Source: Ailanthus altissimus (taxonomy: Eukaryota > Streptophyta > Magnoliopsida > Sapindales > Simaroubaceae). Taken from it: 64,000 bases of DNA. The position numbers were made by a program, and so were the translations under genes. Shown piece after piece: positions 50,299 to 62,361 of this stretch (its first letter is position 1; each line of letters opens with the position of its first letter). A model generated the notes under the pieces. That model made no database searches, was not told the origin of the DNA, and saw only the letters and a list, made by a program, of their open reading frames with translations. The stretch lies in contig OX327684.1 of assembly GCA_946807835.1 (NCBI GenBank), forward strand, positions 34,656,501 to 34,720,500. The letters run 5' to 3'.

Positions 50299-50790
50299 TC
50301 AAGTACAAAAGCGAGACTCTCTAAAAATAAAGTGCTCAAATTTCTTTGAAACAGAATTCTTCCAAGTTTGATTTGACTCAGAACAAAGTGCTACCTTAGC
50401 TAAGTTATGGGCTATCACATTTGCTTCTCTAGAAGCAAAGAAAACCTTGGAGCAAGCAAATAAATTAATATACTCATGAATCTCTTTAAAAATATAATAT
50501 ATCTCAGAATGAGGTAATTCATTAGACAATATATCATTCACTACTTATTTTACATCCGATTCAATCATAATCGACTCAAGATCTAAATTTTGAAGAGCTA
50601 ACAAACCTTTAAGTATAGCCATCCCTTCAATAATAATAAAAAATAGAACAGATTTTCATACTTTGTAATTTTGAATAACACTATAGCCCCCAGATAGTCA
50701 CGGATCACAAAAACCAAAATTTGTAACTCCACAAAAAGTATCAATTATTGTATCAGAATTAATTTTTATGTAATTAATAAGTGATGGAAT
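50299..50790 (-). pseudogene. RNase H-like (RVT_3) fragment of a LINE-type element
   Basis: On the minus strand a degenerate reading from about 50780 gives GGYSVIQNYK..., IIEGMAILKGLLALQNLDLESIMIESDVK, then a TAA stop, then VVNDILSN...FFASREANVIAHNLAKVAL (to 50299). The last phrase is the hallmark of the plant RNase H-like domain found at the end of many LINE proteins and in some host-like RVT_3 genes. The in-frame stop and frameshifts show it is dead. Confidence 0.7.
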
Positions 50791-52388
50791 TCAATAATAT
50801 CTTACTACAATTTTGGCTGAATAGGTTTTGACTCGACTCATCTGAAAATCTTTCAAAAAAATTATTCACCCAATTACACATGACCTCAACATCTGCTATT
50901 TTTTTACCATTAATTCATTGATGTCTTGTACCTCATATATGTCATAATAGAACACAAAGAAAATCGAAGTCATCACCCTTTTAATTTTTTTTTTATTTGC
51001 TTAATAAAAGCAAAAGAAAAAGGCCAAAAGCAGTGTGTGTGGCCCAGCCCTGGCCCAAAGTTCCCACTTCCCATGTCTTCGCACTGCCTAATTCCCCTGC
51101 CAACACCAAGTCGACATTTTTCATTCTCCTCAATTTCATTGCAAGTCTGCAAGTGCAAGCTGCTACGTGAGTTGTGACTGGCTGACTGCGTGGGCGTGGC
51201 AGGCTCTAATTACTTATTAACAAATTAGTCTTCCAATTACTTATTAACAGCTGGTATGTTTATTTAATCAATTCCTTGATTTGTAGACATTTCATGTTGT
51301 AACACTGACACATTCATAAATGGCGTGAAACTATGAAGGCTTGCATGCAAGTTTGTTACGAAATGATTGTTTCTCATCAATACAATGGCTTCTTCAAATT
51401 TAAAACTTATAAATTTTAAATTGCTTTTGTCTATTTTAAATCAATGAAATGAAATATTCCCTAAATGCAATGGTTTGAAGTTTGAAGCTGTAAATATTAT
51501 GGAAAAAAACCGGGTTCACATCTGGGTCGGATTATTTAGATTTGGCTTGGACGCAAATTCAAAATTTGTTTGGTTCAAAATTTTGGTTTTGAATTTAAAT
51601 TTTGTCATTCTTACACTACAAAAATTAATGTGTTATATTTTAAAAAAGTTAGAATAAAGTTGATATATATTTATAAAACTAGAGATCGTAATGACATTTC
51701 CCCTAAAATTAAAGGTTGTAGACTGGCTATTATAAAGAATTAATCAATTGAAGACACCAATAATTATGTATAGACAATTTACAATATTCCTCAAATTAAA
51801 ATAATTTAAGAGATAAATTTATTAGCTTTATATATATATACACTTTCTATTAGTCATTTATATTTTATATTTTTTATAGAGATGTATAATATTATAAATT
51901 ATTCAAGTAGGTATATTTTGATCTACTACGGAGATTGAATAAATCGCTTTTAAGGATTATATTGTTGATTGCCTTACCAAGACATGTTTTTGAGATTAAT
52001 TAATTAATAAATAGTTGTCGTCCAACTACCCTTTATAAAAAATTGCATCTACTAATAGAGAAGTTTATTATATATCAAAAGTAATACAATTATATGATAA
52101 TGTTATAATATGTGTCTTTTATTGATTGCTACCAACAGGTGTATTTCTATTGATTGCTACTAGTTTATTAGTAAAATTTCAACATCACTGCAAACATTGC
52201 AGAATTTAACACAAATGGTATGGTACTTCTCATTTATATACACTTGAAAATTTATAACAATAGATCTCTTTTCCTTACCAGTTTAATAGGAGTTTGACTT
52301 GGCAAAACAACAAGCTAGTTAATAGCGTAAAGTTGAATATGACTTTCGAGAACCGAAGAGGATTCATATACTAATGCGATTTGTTAAT
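50791..52388. other. Intergenic DNA, nothing assigned
   Basis: Mixed to AT-rich. 51000-51210 is GC-richer with a short plus-strand open frame (83 codons) lacking similarity. 51505-51630 has CCGGGTTCACATCTGGG-type repeats like those at 50.2 kb. No gene or element ends were supported. Confidence 0.35.
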
Positions 52389-53170
52389 TGTTGGAATTTT
52401 TAGTATGTATTTTAAATTTTTTTAATATATTATGAAGGTCTTTCATTTATAAGTAATTAAGAATAATAAAGATTATATAATAAAGAAAATAAATAATCAT
52501 ATACCAAAAAAAATATAGATAATATATGAAGTTCAGTAATAATTATTTAAATTCATAATAAATCTAAGGATTCTAATTTTTTTTATTTCATTCTCTTGTA
52601 CACAAAAGATCTTCACAAGAAATATAAGAAATACTTAGATACTCAAGAGTTCCTAAGAATTTATACTACACTATCTTGTGCACTCAAATATAATCTAGAT
52701 TTTCTATTCTCTCTTTTATTGATGATTTGATGTTTAATGAATTATAAGGAGTTACAAAAGTTTATATAGTATTTATATTGACCTCATAAAACCTAAACTT
52801 AGTTAGAATAAAAATTTATATACTTAAAAAGTTCAAAAATCAACTTAAACACACAATTTTAACTAAAACAAAAATTTTTCCGAACAGATAATACTATATC
52901 ATTCAAGCTCTAATGCTTAGGCATTGATGCAACTAACCAACACTGCAATGTTCTAAAGTCATCATTGCAGTGTTGTGCATTTAGAATTGACGTTACAGTG
53001 TTGAGCAGCCAACATTGTTTTATTTATATCTGAAAATATTCTTATTGGAGTTTTCACGCTCTTTCTTACATCTAATTTTCTGTTTTCACACTTCTTTTAT
53101 TAAATTATTATGTTTTTTTTATTACGTATCAGCTCTTCTTTAACCTCTAACTCAAAATCAAATTTAAGGA
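52389..53170. mobile_element. Probable LTR fragment
   Basis: Starts TGTTGGAATTTTTAGTATG at about 52393 and runs through phrases typical of some plant Copia LTRs (GAAGTTCAGTAATAATT...ATTCATAATAAATCTAAGG, then CAAGAAATATAAGAAATAC). It lacks a clear CA end, a second LTR or a coding part. Confidence 0.4.
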
Positions 53171-53298
53171 TAAATTTGAATCATCAATTTTCAATACATA
53201 CAGCCTGCAGGAAAATAGCATTCATTTTCACAAGGTAGGTAAGTTTAGGACGTAGAGATGGATTGCTATCAATAAAAATAAAAAATAAAAAAAAAGAC

Positions 53299-53432
53299 CA
53301 AAAGGACCGTCATTGGGCAACAAATTAAAGCTAACCACACAGAACTTTCAGCACTTTCCTCAACAGTTATTATGCACCTGTTGTAGTTTATATCTGATTT
53401 GACAAAGCCAGGGCGAACGCAATTAATACAAA
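53299..53432 (-). pseudogene. Degraded exon-5 relic of the SDR family
   Basis: GACCAAAAGGACCGTCATTG followed by ACTTTCAGCAC, CTCAACAG and GACAAAGCCAGGGCGAACG aligns, with many changes and indels, to 53660-53790 of the intact SDR gene directly upstream. It is a third, much older copy of the same exon in the same orientation. Confidence 0.75.
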
Positions 53433-53623
53433 AGTTTCCGTTACATAATTATTCTAACACAAACTGATCGAAGTCACAAACTTATTATTTTCCCATACAT
53501 TATTACGTATATGGTTATTCTGAAACAAATGAAATGGGAAAGGTATCATATACGGTTCTTTTTATTTGCTTTGTGCATTTTAAACTTTGATAAGCATAAG
53601 AGGATGTGGATCATATCTTATGT

Positions 53624-56171
53624 TCAGAAAGGAGCCTCTTTCTTGCAGGAAAAGAAACGACCAGAAGGACCGCCATTCGGCAGCATTGCTAGCACCACAG
53701 GACTTTCAGCACCTTCTTCAACAGATAATACGCCAGCATGGGCGTTTATATCCGTCTTGACATATCCAGGGCATACACAATTCACACACATGTTCGGATA
53801 CCTCTTGGCTAAAATCCTCGTGTAAGCGTTGACAGCAGCTTTGGAGACTTTATAAGCAGACGCATAGGGACACCAGCCCTTGCTTTCAATTTGACCCTCT
53901 TTATAATCATTCAAATAACCATTCAACAGCATTTCTATTCTCTCTTCTGTTAGGGTTTCAACATCGCCTAAGACTGCTCTGGCTGATTCCGGTAAATCCT
54001 GCAACAAAATTATATACGAGAAAAATTAATATGTTAAATGTTTTCAAGAAACGGTTCACATAAATAACCCTGGAGTGAATGAAAATTCGGTACCTTTAAG
54101 GCGGAGACATAGGATGAAAGGTTCACGATCCTTGGTGAATCAGATAATTGGAGGAGAGGAAGAAGTGCTTCACACGTTAGTTTGGTGCCATAATAATTTG
54201 TTTTCAGGCACTCTTCGGATAACTCGTAACTTTCAGTAATAATTTTGTTCCAGTCGATTTCAGCATCACCCTTCGTCTTTTAGAAAAAAAAAATTATCGT
54301 TTATTACTTCTCACTGCTATTATTATTATTATTATTATGAGGTTGTCTTTTTATTATATGACAAGATATTTATAGTAACCTGCCCACCTAAACATCAGGC
54401 TGCTCAAATGTTTACTCTAAATCTACTCGGATGTTTCACAACTTATAGCAATATATGAAAGACTTTTGAGGGTAAAGGTATGGAAAATTACCAAATTAAA
54501 GAGTGGTTGTTGCAGAAAAGAAAGTTTAAAACTTTAAAAAATATATTTAAAAAAATCTTACCCTACCATAACCCAAAGCTGCTAAAGCATCCATATCCAT
54601 CTTGACACTTATAATTCCAGCATTGTTCACCTGCTAACACTTGGCATTCATGTCATGTACTTTTTCTTTGACTACAATAAAAGTGAAAGTTAAGGAATGA
54701 TGTAACTCCAAGAAGAACAGTAGTAGGTTCTTTGAGGAATTGCAGAAGATTTCTATCCATTCATAAATAAATATTGGCACAATCAGAACGGTTTTCACAT
54801 TTATCATAAGAATGAAATTTGTTTAAAACTTCCGATATTTTAATTTAAAATTCTTGTTGGTTCGCTAATGTTTGAAACTCTAAAAACCGATTATTGTTAA
54901 TTTGTATTGGAATGGGCAGGTCAGCCCAATTGATTTGAGTTGAAAGATTGATCCAATATTTGTATCCGAGTGTTCAATCAGGGCGGAGAATTTTTCTTTA
55001 ACATTTGATAAAGTGATTTGGTTAACTGTAATAGGTATTTGATAAAACCCGCCATGTAATTTACTATTCCTAAAATTGTTGTAATTGTGACTTTAGTCCC
55101 TTAGGCTAGAAATTTTAGACACACAATAAAGTAAGTGTGAGCAAGACAATTTAGTTTTAGCTAGGTTCCTTCCGGGCATAAGCGCTAATGGAAGTTTGTT
55201 AGGCAATAAATGAATAGGCACTTAGAGAGCAAGAACGGATTAGGGCGACAGGATAAAGCTTTTGATAACTTGTATTAGTGCAAGTAGGAAAGAATGAGGT
55301 AAGCAGGCCAGAATAATTCTTTTTCTCCTGACAAGAAGAAAAAGGAAAGAAAAAAAAAGGCCTTTATCGCAGTCTCTTAATGAAGACAAGTCAGCTAAGG
55401 CAAGGGGAAAGGAAATTCCTCTTTAACCGATAAATAGCTCTTTTTTTTTTTTTTCATTTTCTCTAAATTTTATTCTTAACCCTATATATGACAAACCATA
55501 CAATCTTAAGAAAAATCTGAACTACTCATCAATGTATGAGTCATCATAATATTTTTTACGAAAATTTTCAAATAAGTTGGGCCCGTAACAGTCATATATG
55601 CAAACAAAAGTGATTTAAGTAAACCGCTCTGTTCATAGATTGGTTTTCAAATAAGTTGGGCCCGTAACAGTCATATATGCAAACAAAAGTGATTTAAGTA
55701 AACTGCTCTATTCATAGATTGGTTAACTTCGTTGATGACGCCCCATAATTAGTTGTAGTCAATTAGTTTCTTACTGGGTAAACTCAACACAAATAATTTA
55801 ACATACCAAGATATCAAGCTTTCCGAATTGGGTTTTGATGAACTCTGAAAGTGACGAAATAGTGGGAGGGTTAGTCACATCAAGCGTATGAAAAAGCACA
55901 AGGTCAGCAAGACCGGAGGCTTTGAGTTTTTCAACAGCCTCAAGGCCCCTCTTCTCATCTCTAGCAGTTAACACCACCGTGATTCCTTTCGAAGCTAATT
56001 GCCTCGCTATTTCAAACCCAATCCCCCTGTTTGCCCCTGTAACAACTGCATACCTGAAACCCAAAAAAAGAACAAATAAAAAATATACAAAGGCAGAAAA
56101 AAAGAACGGAAAATAATAAAAAGAGTGAAGACAACGATACGACGAAAATGGAGAAAGTACTTGTTTGCCAT
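53624..56171 (-). CDS. Short-chain dehydrogenase/reductase, salutaridine reductase / (+)-neomenthol dehydrogenase-like
   Basis: NADPH-dependent carbonyl reductase of the classical SDR fold. Plant members reduce terpenoid, alkaloid or reactive aldehyde/ketone substrates, and the substrate here is unknown. Exons in coding order: 56161-56171 (11 coding bases), 55807-56053, 54562-54630, 54094-54276, 53624-53998. All are GT-AG, in frame, 294 residues, the usual length. Cofactor loop TGANRGIG (residues 9-16), LDVTN, NNAG (88-91), NLSS (161-164), catalytic Tyr219-x3-Lys223 ([11 protein letters not shown]), then [11 protein letters not shown]. The start at 56171 (ATGGCAAACAA/GTACTT) was chosen because it joins in phase and gives the normal N-terminus MANKYAVVTG. 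All key residues are present. The gene is the only intact member of its local cluster and has a fold-back element 93 bases upstream of its ATG. Confidence 0.92.
54631..55806 (-). other. Intron 2 of the SDR gene, with a 79-bp tandem duplication
   Basis: A 79-base unit (about 55565-55643, starting TTTTCAAATAAGTTGGGCCC) is repeated at 55644-55722 with only two or so differences. The pseudogene intron has one copy, so this duplication arose after the genes separated. The remaining intron carries no gene. Confidence 0.85.
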
Positions 56172-56275
56172 TGAATAAACAAGAAATAAGATTGTGTAAG
56201 ATAGAACTTAATAATTGAATGTTTTTGGGTTCTATCCACCAAAAGCAAGGCACCTTTGATATATAGGAAAATTTC
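56172..56275 (-). promoter_or_regulatory. SDR leader and TATA box at the transposon junction
   Basis: On the minus strand CCTATATATC (56267-56258) lies 87-96 bases before the ATG, in the right place for a TATA box with a leader of about 50-60 bases. Its first bases (CCTA) belong to the fold-back element at 56264-58406 and the rest to host DNA, so the insertion lies within the core promoter. Confidence 0.5.
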
Positions 56276-56719
56276 ATAAATAACCTATTTATTTATTTTT
56301 TATTTTTTTTAATCAAATGTAATATGATTATATTTTATTAACCAAATAAATTATTTTTGGATAAGTATACCTTTTCACTGTTTGTACAGTACCCGCTACA
56401 GTATACAGTAGTATTTTTGTTACAGTGATTAATTAAATCAAAATTAAATATTTTTTATTTATTAAAATTACATTTTTTATATTAATTAATTATTTATTTT
56501 AATCATATTACTATAAAATTTACATAAATAATAAAATTATTTAATGTACTTAAATTAAACTAAATAAATACACTAAAATAAATAAAAATTTAATTATATT
56601 TTTATTAAAATTATATTTATTAATAAGTAAATACAATAATAAAATTTAAATAAATATAATTATTTATTTATGAATAATACAAAAATAAAAAATTTAACGG
56701 TCACAAAGGCTATCTCAGC

Positions 56720-56872
56720 CATCCCATCCCGGGCCCGAGATGCCCTCGAGATGCGATGGTGGCTATCATGCCATCGCATCTCGGGCTCGAGATGGCCCTG
56801 AGATGGTCCCGAGATGCGATGGTGGCCATCGCATCTAGGGCCCGAGATGACCCCGAGATGCGATGGTGGCCA
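56720..56872. repeat. GC-rich core 1 with GAGATGCGATGG repeats
   Basis: Part of the fold-back element. GATGCGATGGTGGC and its inverse GCCATCGCATC alternate with CGGGCCCGAGATG. The core is internally palindromic and stands out sharply from DNA of very high AT content. Similar cores lie at about 57213-57360 and, inverted, at 57757-57893. Confidence 0.85.
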
Positions 56873-57212
56873 CTGCTACAGTGTACAGTAGTATTTTTGC
56901 TACAGTGATTAATAAAATCAAAATTAAATATTTTTTATTTATTAAAATTATATATTTTTATATTAATTATTTATTTATTTTAATCATATTACTATAAAAT
57001 TTACATAAATAATAAAATTATTTAATGTACTTAAATTAAACTAAATAAATACACTAACTAATATAATTTTATAAATAAATAAAAATTTAATTATATTTTT
57101 TATTAAAATTATATTTATTAATAAGTAAATATAATAATAAAATTTAAATAAATATAATTATTTATTTATGAATAATAAAAAAATAAAAAATTTAACGGTC
57201 ACAAAGGCTATC

Positions 57213-57360
57213 TCAGCCATCGCATCCCGGGCCCGAGATGCCCTCGAGATGCGATGGTGGCTATCATGCCATCGCATCTCGGGCTCGAGATGGCCCTGAG
57301 ATGGTCCTGAGATGCGATGGTGGTCATCGCATCTAGGGCCCGAGATGCGACGGTGGCCAC
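57213..57360. repeat. GC-rich core 2
   Basis: Second direct copy of the core at 56720-56872, slightly shorter near its end (one GATGACCCCGA-like segment missing). It contains many CG and CNG sites, which in plants are targets of symmetric DNA methylation. Confidence 0.85.
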
Positions 57361-57756
57361 CGCTACAGTGTACAGTAGTATTTTTACTACAGTGATTAAT
57401 TAAATCAAAATTAAATATTTTTTATTTATTAAAATTATATTTTTTTATATTAGTTATTTATTTATTTTAATCATATTACTATAAAATTTACATAAATAAA
57501 CAATTATTTAATGTAGTTAAATTAAACTAAATAAATACACTAACTAATATAATTTTTATAAATAAATAAATATTTTATTTTATTTTTCTTAAAATTATAT
57601 CTATTTACAAGTAAATAAAATAATAAAATTTAAATAAATAAAATTTAAAATAAATAAATAACTAATAGAAAATAAATATAGTTTAATAAACAAAAAATAT
57701 TTAATTTTGATTTAATTAATCACTGTAACAAAAAATACTATACACTGTAGCGATGG

Positions 57757-57893
57757 CCACCATTGCATCTCGGGGCCATCTTGGGGGCCATCTCGGGCTC
57801 TATCTCGGGATCATCTCGAGCCCGAGATGCGATGGCATGATAGCCACCATCGCATCTCGAGTGCATCTCGGGCCCAGGATGTGATGGCTGAGA
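57757..57893. repeat. GC-rich core 3, inverted
   Basis: Reverse-oriented and more diverged core. It carries GATGCGATGGCATGATAGCCACC, the inverse of the corresponding phrase in cores 1 and 2, and ends GGCTGAGATAGCCTTTGTGACCGTT, the inverse of the phrase that precedes core 1. Confidence 0.85.
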
Positions 57894-58854
57894 TAGCCTT
57901 TGTGACCGTTAAATTTTTTATTTTTTATTATTCATAAATAAATAATTATATTTATTTAAATTTTATTATTATATTTACTTATTAATAAATATAATTTTAA
58001 TAAAAAATATAATTAAATTTTTATTTATTTATAAAATTATATTAGTTAGTGTATTTATTTAGTTTAATTTAAGTACATTAAATAATTTTATTATTTATAT
58101 AAATTTTATAGTAATATGATTAAAATAAATAAATAACTAATATATAAAAATATAATTTTAATAAACAAAAAATATTTAATTTTGATTTAATTAATCACTG
58201 TAGCAAAAATACTACTGTACACTATAGTAAAATATTACTGTACACTATAGTAAAATATTACTGTACACTGTAGCGGGTATTGTATAAACAGTAAAAGGAT
58301 ATACTTGTCCAAAAATAATTTATTTGATTAATAAAGTATAACTATATTGCATTTGGTTAAAAAAAATAATAAAAAAATAAAAAAATTATTTATGCTATTT
58401 TTCCTATATATATATATATATTAACATATGTTATTCTGGATTAGTTGTCACATATCACGATCTAATGGAAAGAAAATGAGATTAAGAAAGGATCGAAAAT
58501 TTTTTAAATAGAAAAGGAATCTGTCCTTTCATTTCTTTATCGTCCTTGGTTGTGGTTTTATCTGGATTAACACATGATAGTAACCACCAATCTTAAGTCA
58601 GACACAGTCTTCTATTTTTCAATATATAATCTTCAAAAATCCTCAACAAAAGTAAGCCACAGTCTCTATTCGCTTGCAATTTTCTTTATATCCAATCTCG
58701 TCCATCAAATTGAAGCTTAAACGAAAAGTTAATGATTAAGAATTCATGTCTGCTCAAAATTTATTCTAAAAAATTCTAGTTTTCCAGGGTCCAACAAAGA
58801 GCGCAAAATTTAATTTAAGTTGGGCGGTGTTTCAGCTTCGATTTGATAGGTTTT

Positions 58855-58992
58855 TTACTCGTGGTCCCTAGTGGCTCCATCCAAATACTTGTTTAATTCA
58901 TTCAAACACTGGCTCAATAACTTATCCACTCTTTCTTTTGAAAGGTACTCGACATCACTTGACGCTCCTTTGGCCCATTCATTTAATACATG
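58855..58992 (-). pseudogene. Exon-5 relic of a further SDR copy
   Basis: On the minus strand, after an acceptor (TTTCTGTAG at 58994-58993), the frame reads HVLNEWAKGASSDVEYLSKERVDKLLSQCLNELNKYLDG and then stops. It matches the start of exon 5 of the intact SDR ([35 protein letters not shown]) in spacing and in the D-V-E-x-L-x-x-E-R core. The catalytic part of the exon is gone. This places a fourth family member upstream of the intact gene. Confidence 0.7.
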
Positions 58993-60180
58993 CTACAGAA
59001 AAAGAAAAAGAAATGATGAGAAACGTCAGGTTTTCAAATATTTCAGGAAATATTTTATTCAGTAATAAAATTCGAGACAAGATGTTTTCTAGTTCTGCGA
59101 GCAAGTAATTATAACGTGATGGTTAAGAAAAGCCTCGAGCTTTTATAATGCATGCTTGATTTGACGAAATCAGCCAAAATGTGAAACAATTATAAGGCTT
59201 TATCGCGTCTGTTCCGGGACTTCCACAAGTATGCTTCCAAATTCAGGCGAAAATGACTCAACGTAGTTAATTCTTTTTTTTTTTTTGAGTCAATTTTCTG
59301 TTGGCACGTTTAACTCATTAACATGAATTTTATTTTACATCAGTTCGAACCATTTTTTTTTCTTTGGTTATTGTTCTGTCGCTGTGTTACATCGTGATTC
59401 AAATTGTCATATTTGATTACGTCACCAGTTCGGCGTTTGTTATTGATTTAATAAATTAATTTATTAAGTAATATTATATATGTACCTTTATATATTTAAG
59501 ATTCACTTAATTTTTATTCGATGTAGAATATGATATTTTCTCTCACTCAATCACGTAATGTCTTTATCATGATCTGACCAAAATTCAAAGACCAATTTAA
59601 CCCGTATTATCCATCCCCTTAAGATTAAAGGACCCCTTACCTATATGACAATCTTTATTAAAATTTAAGACATAGAATTTTTAGAGTTCAGTTGACCCGT
59701 ATCACTCATCCCCGTAAAGATATAGGAGACTCACATCTCATGTCGCAATTTTTATTGGGGTAATTTTAAAAATTCACATACGAATGAAAATTCAAATTTA
59801 TTCTGATATCACTTATCACAGACCGCACATTTATCATTGACCTAAAAAATTAGCCAGTTAAATAATATTACATACCCACTTATCATGAGAGATTGCTGGA
59901 TGCTTGTCATCCTTGTAGGTCCATGATTTTAGTTCCATTTTTATCAGATGTTGGAACCTGATACTTAGCTATGTAGATTACAATCTTATCATTTTTTCAA
60001 TCAGACAATTGTGGGAGCTGTGCATATTCACATCCTTCTGTTCTCTGCGTACAGAATTAATTAAGAGTGACACCATTTTAATAGGATCATTTTGTGTGGA
60101 GATGTCTGTACTGACGTTATTTGCAAGTTAATAAATTACACAAGTGGGCGAGGATTATGAAGAATGGAAATCAAAAATCA
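58993..60180. other. Intergenic DNA, nothing assigned
   Basis: AT-rich with short frames only. The stretch 59450-59880 has repeated phrases around ATATTACATAC / ATATTATATATG and GACCCGTATCAC, which suggests an old repeat. No SDR exons could be recognised between the relic at 58.9 kb and 60.2 kb. Confidence 0.35.
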
Positions 60181-61811
60181 ACTATCAAGCCAACCTCTAG
60201 TAGAAGCCGAATAGAAACTGAGACCTCCCTGACAACATATCATGATTTTGATGATTGAATAAATGAAGCCTATAATTGTTCCAGAAGATTTTATAAATAT
60301 ACCCTACAACAGAAACTCTGCCCAAGTACCAAGAAACTATATTGATAACAAAAGTAGCAGGAAAAGGCCAGAAAGCAGCAAAGCCAACTTCAATACTTCA
60401 AAGGACTTTGGGCTCCTTCAACAGCAGTTTTGAGGGCAGTATTGCAAGTTTTGTCAGTTTCTGGAAATTTCTTGTTAAAAACGTAATGATAATGATTCGT
60501 TTGTCAGTCAATTTTGGCCGAATTCCAATATTATAGGGCCACAAAATCGCATTTTTCGGTTTCAGAAAATTTATCTGATTTTTATTTTTATATGAAACTC
60601 CGATTTGGTTGCTGTTTAGTTTTATTTTGTTTGTTTAGGTGACTATTATTTTATTATGTAATAAAATAAAGATTTCGCCAGTTTTGAAAAATATTCCGAG
60701 TTTTTGCGAGTATAAAAGGGTAACCTTAGTTTGTTAATTTAGATTTTTATCGATCGATAAAATTTTGTTCCTTAAACCTTTGATTTTGATTTGTTAAGAA
60801 ATATTAAAAATTTAGTGATTCAATAATTTTATTTGAGTAAAAATTATAAAGAATATCAAAGAATAACAATAAATTTAAAATGTGTAAAATAAGAAAAAAG
60901 AGGTAAAATAAAACTCGAAAATGCGAAAAACGCAAAGCTTGATACAAAGTTAGATATTATAATGCCCGTAGTAGAATGTTTTGTACTGCGACATTGGGTC
61001 TTGAGCATGGACAATTTATTTCTATTACAAAATTTTAAATTTTAAGAAGTTTTAGACTTTCAAAACACGTTGACTCTTATTTCAATTAGTATTAGGGTTA
61101 GTAAACACGAAACAAACCTTATATAAATCCTTATGAACTATTTAGTTGAAATAAAGTATTAAGAGAGACTCTAAGAGAGGGAAAAACTAAATAAACACGA
61201 AGTGCTTATGTGCGCTAGAGTGCAACCACTGTTTGGTGTTCATTGTTTGTAGGAGAGTAAGAATACACTAAACATTAAATCCTTTCAAGTGTTCTTCATT
61301 GTGTTTTGTAGTAAATTCTCTATAGAGTTAATAAAATATATTAAGATCTTTAGATTTACTGTGGACGTAGGTAATTAGTTGAACCATGTAAGTAATTGTG
61401 TTGTACTCTTTATTATCTACTTTATATTCCTATTATTTTTGTTTTATATTTAAGTTATTCCGTTGTATAAAGAGGTTACGGTTCAAGATTGAACTTGATT
61501 AGAGTTTTTCATTTTAACCTAATTTCACTTGGAGAAAAACAATTCCTCTAACAAAAAATTAAAATTATATTGGGTACATCTAAGCGTTATTGTTGAAAAT
61601 TCAAGGTACACGTAAGCATTAATGTTGAAAATTCGCGTTTAGATATCATGGTTGAAAATTTACGGTCTAACTTAAGACTTAAATAATTAACAATTTAAAA
61701 TTAATAAAATTAAATTAAAAGCGAGAAAAAACTTCACAAATTTATGATAATTCGATTCTCATAAATCTACGTTTATTTTTAATATGTTTAGCACTGTATT
61801 ATATCTCAAAA
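60181..61811. mobile_element. LTR-retrotransposon-like material
   Basis: 60320-60740 resembles a Copia-type LTR (GGCCAGAAAGCAGCAAAGCC, TTTTGTCAGTTTCTGG, and a TATA phrase GAGTATAAAAGGG at about 60708). 61080-61440 resembles the 3' part of another LTR (TGTGGACGTAGGTAATTAG...GAACCATGTAAG). Neither has confirmed ends or coding sequence, so boundaries are approximate. Confidence 0.35.
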
Positions 61812-62284
61812 TGTTATGGAGAATTGTAAGTTGAAGCAGTATCTTAATTTTAAATAGAGATGAGAAATTGAATAAAAATGAATGACATGAAGTTTACATA
61901 GAAAACCCTCAAACAAATTAAGAGAAAAATCACGGGGCAAGTATAAAGGATTTTCACTATGAAAATGAGATTATAACATCTCTTTAATTATAAGGAGAGA
62001 ATAATTCAACTTTCTCTTATAAATAGGAGAAACAAAAAAAAGAACACTAAAATAATTGCTTTGAATGTTTTGGGATGATTTTGAACTAATGAAACTCCTC
62101 CTATTTATAGGAGGAAATGGTAGTGTTCCAATTGAACACATCTTATTTAGCATTCAAAAATGGCACTCATTTAATTCAACAATTTAGGCCATCAACCATT
62201 TATTTCTTCAAACATGGTGTCTTCAATCTTGGTGAGCCATCAACCATTTCTTTCGTCAATCTTGGTGTGCCACCAACCTTAACA
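61812..62284 (-). repeat. 3' LTR of the terminal Copia element
   Basis: On the minus strand it starts TGTTAAGGTTGGTGG (62284) and ends CATAACA (61812), the TGTTA/TAACA inverted ends typical of plant Copia LTRs. It is preceded by a purine tract (AGTGAGAGAAA). A TATA phrase (CTCCTATAAATAGG) lies at about 62097-62110. The length is about 473 bases. The 5' LTR lies beyond the window. Confidence 0.65.
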
Positions 62285-62361
62285 TTTCTCTCACTTGAAG
62301 ACTTGATTAAAATAATCACGTCTTCACATTCTTCTACTTATACTTGCCATCTCCATGCTAC

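Larger units (their letters stand above)
56264..58406. mobile_element. 2.14-kb fold-back element made of repeated units with GC-rich cores
   Basis: The ends are inverted repeats: TAGGAAAATTTCATAAATAA on the left and, inverted, TAGGAAAAATAGCATAAATAA-like on the right, flanked by TA on both sides. Inside, a unit of about 480 bases (CTACAGTGTACAGTAG start, AT-rich body, AACGGTCACAAAGGCTATCT, then a GC-rich core) occurs from about 56390 and 56873 in direct order. A partial third unit from 57362 turns into inverted copies (57650-58285). The right half is therefore largely the reverse complement of the left. There is no coding frame. The TA flanks would suit Tc1/mariner, but the family is not recognised. 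Confidence 0.8.

Noticed and set aside
55798..56277. SDR protein starting upstream with MKFSYISKV
   Set aside because: The segment before RYAVVTG is intron and leader. The spliced start MANKYAVVTG gives the normal N-terminus.
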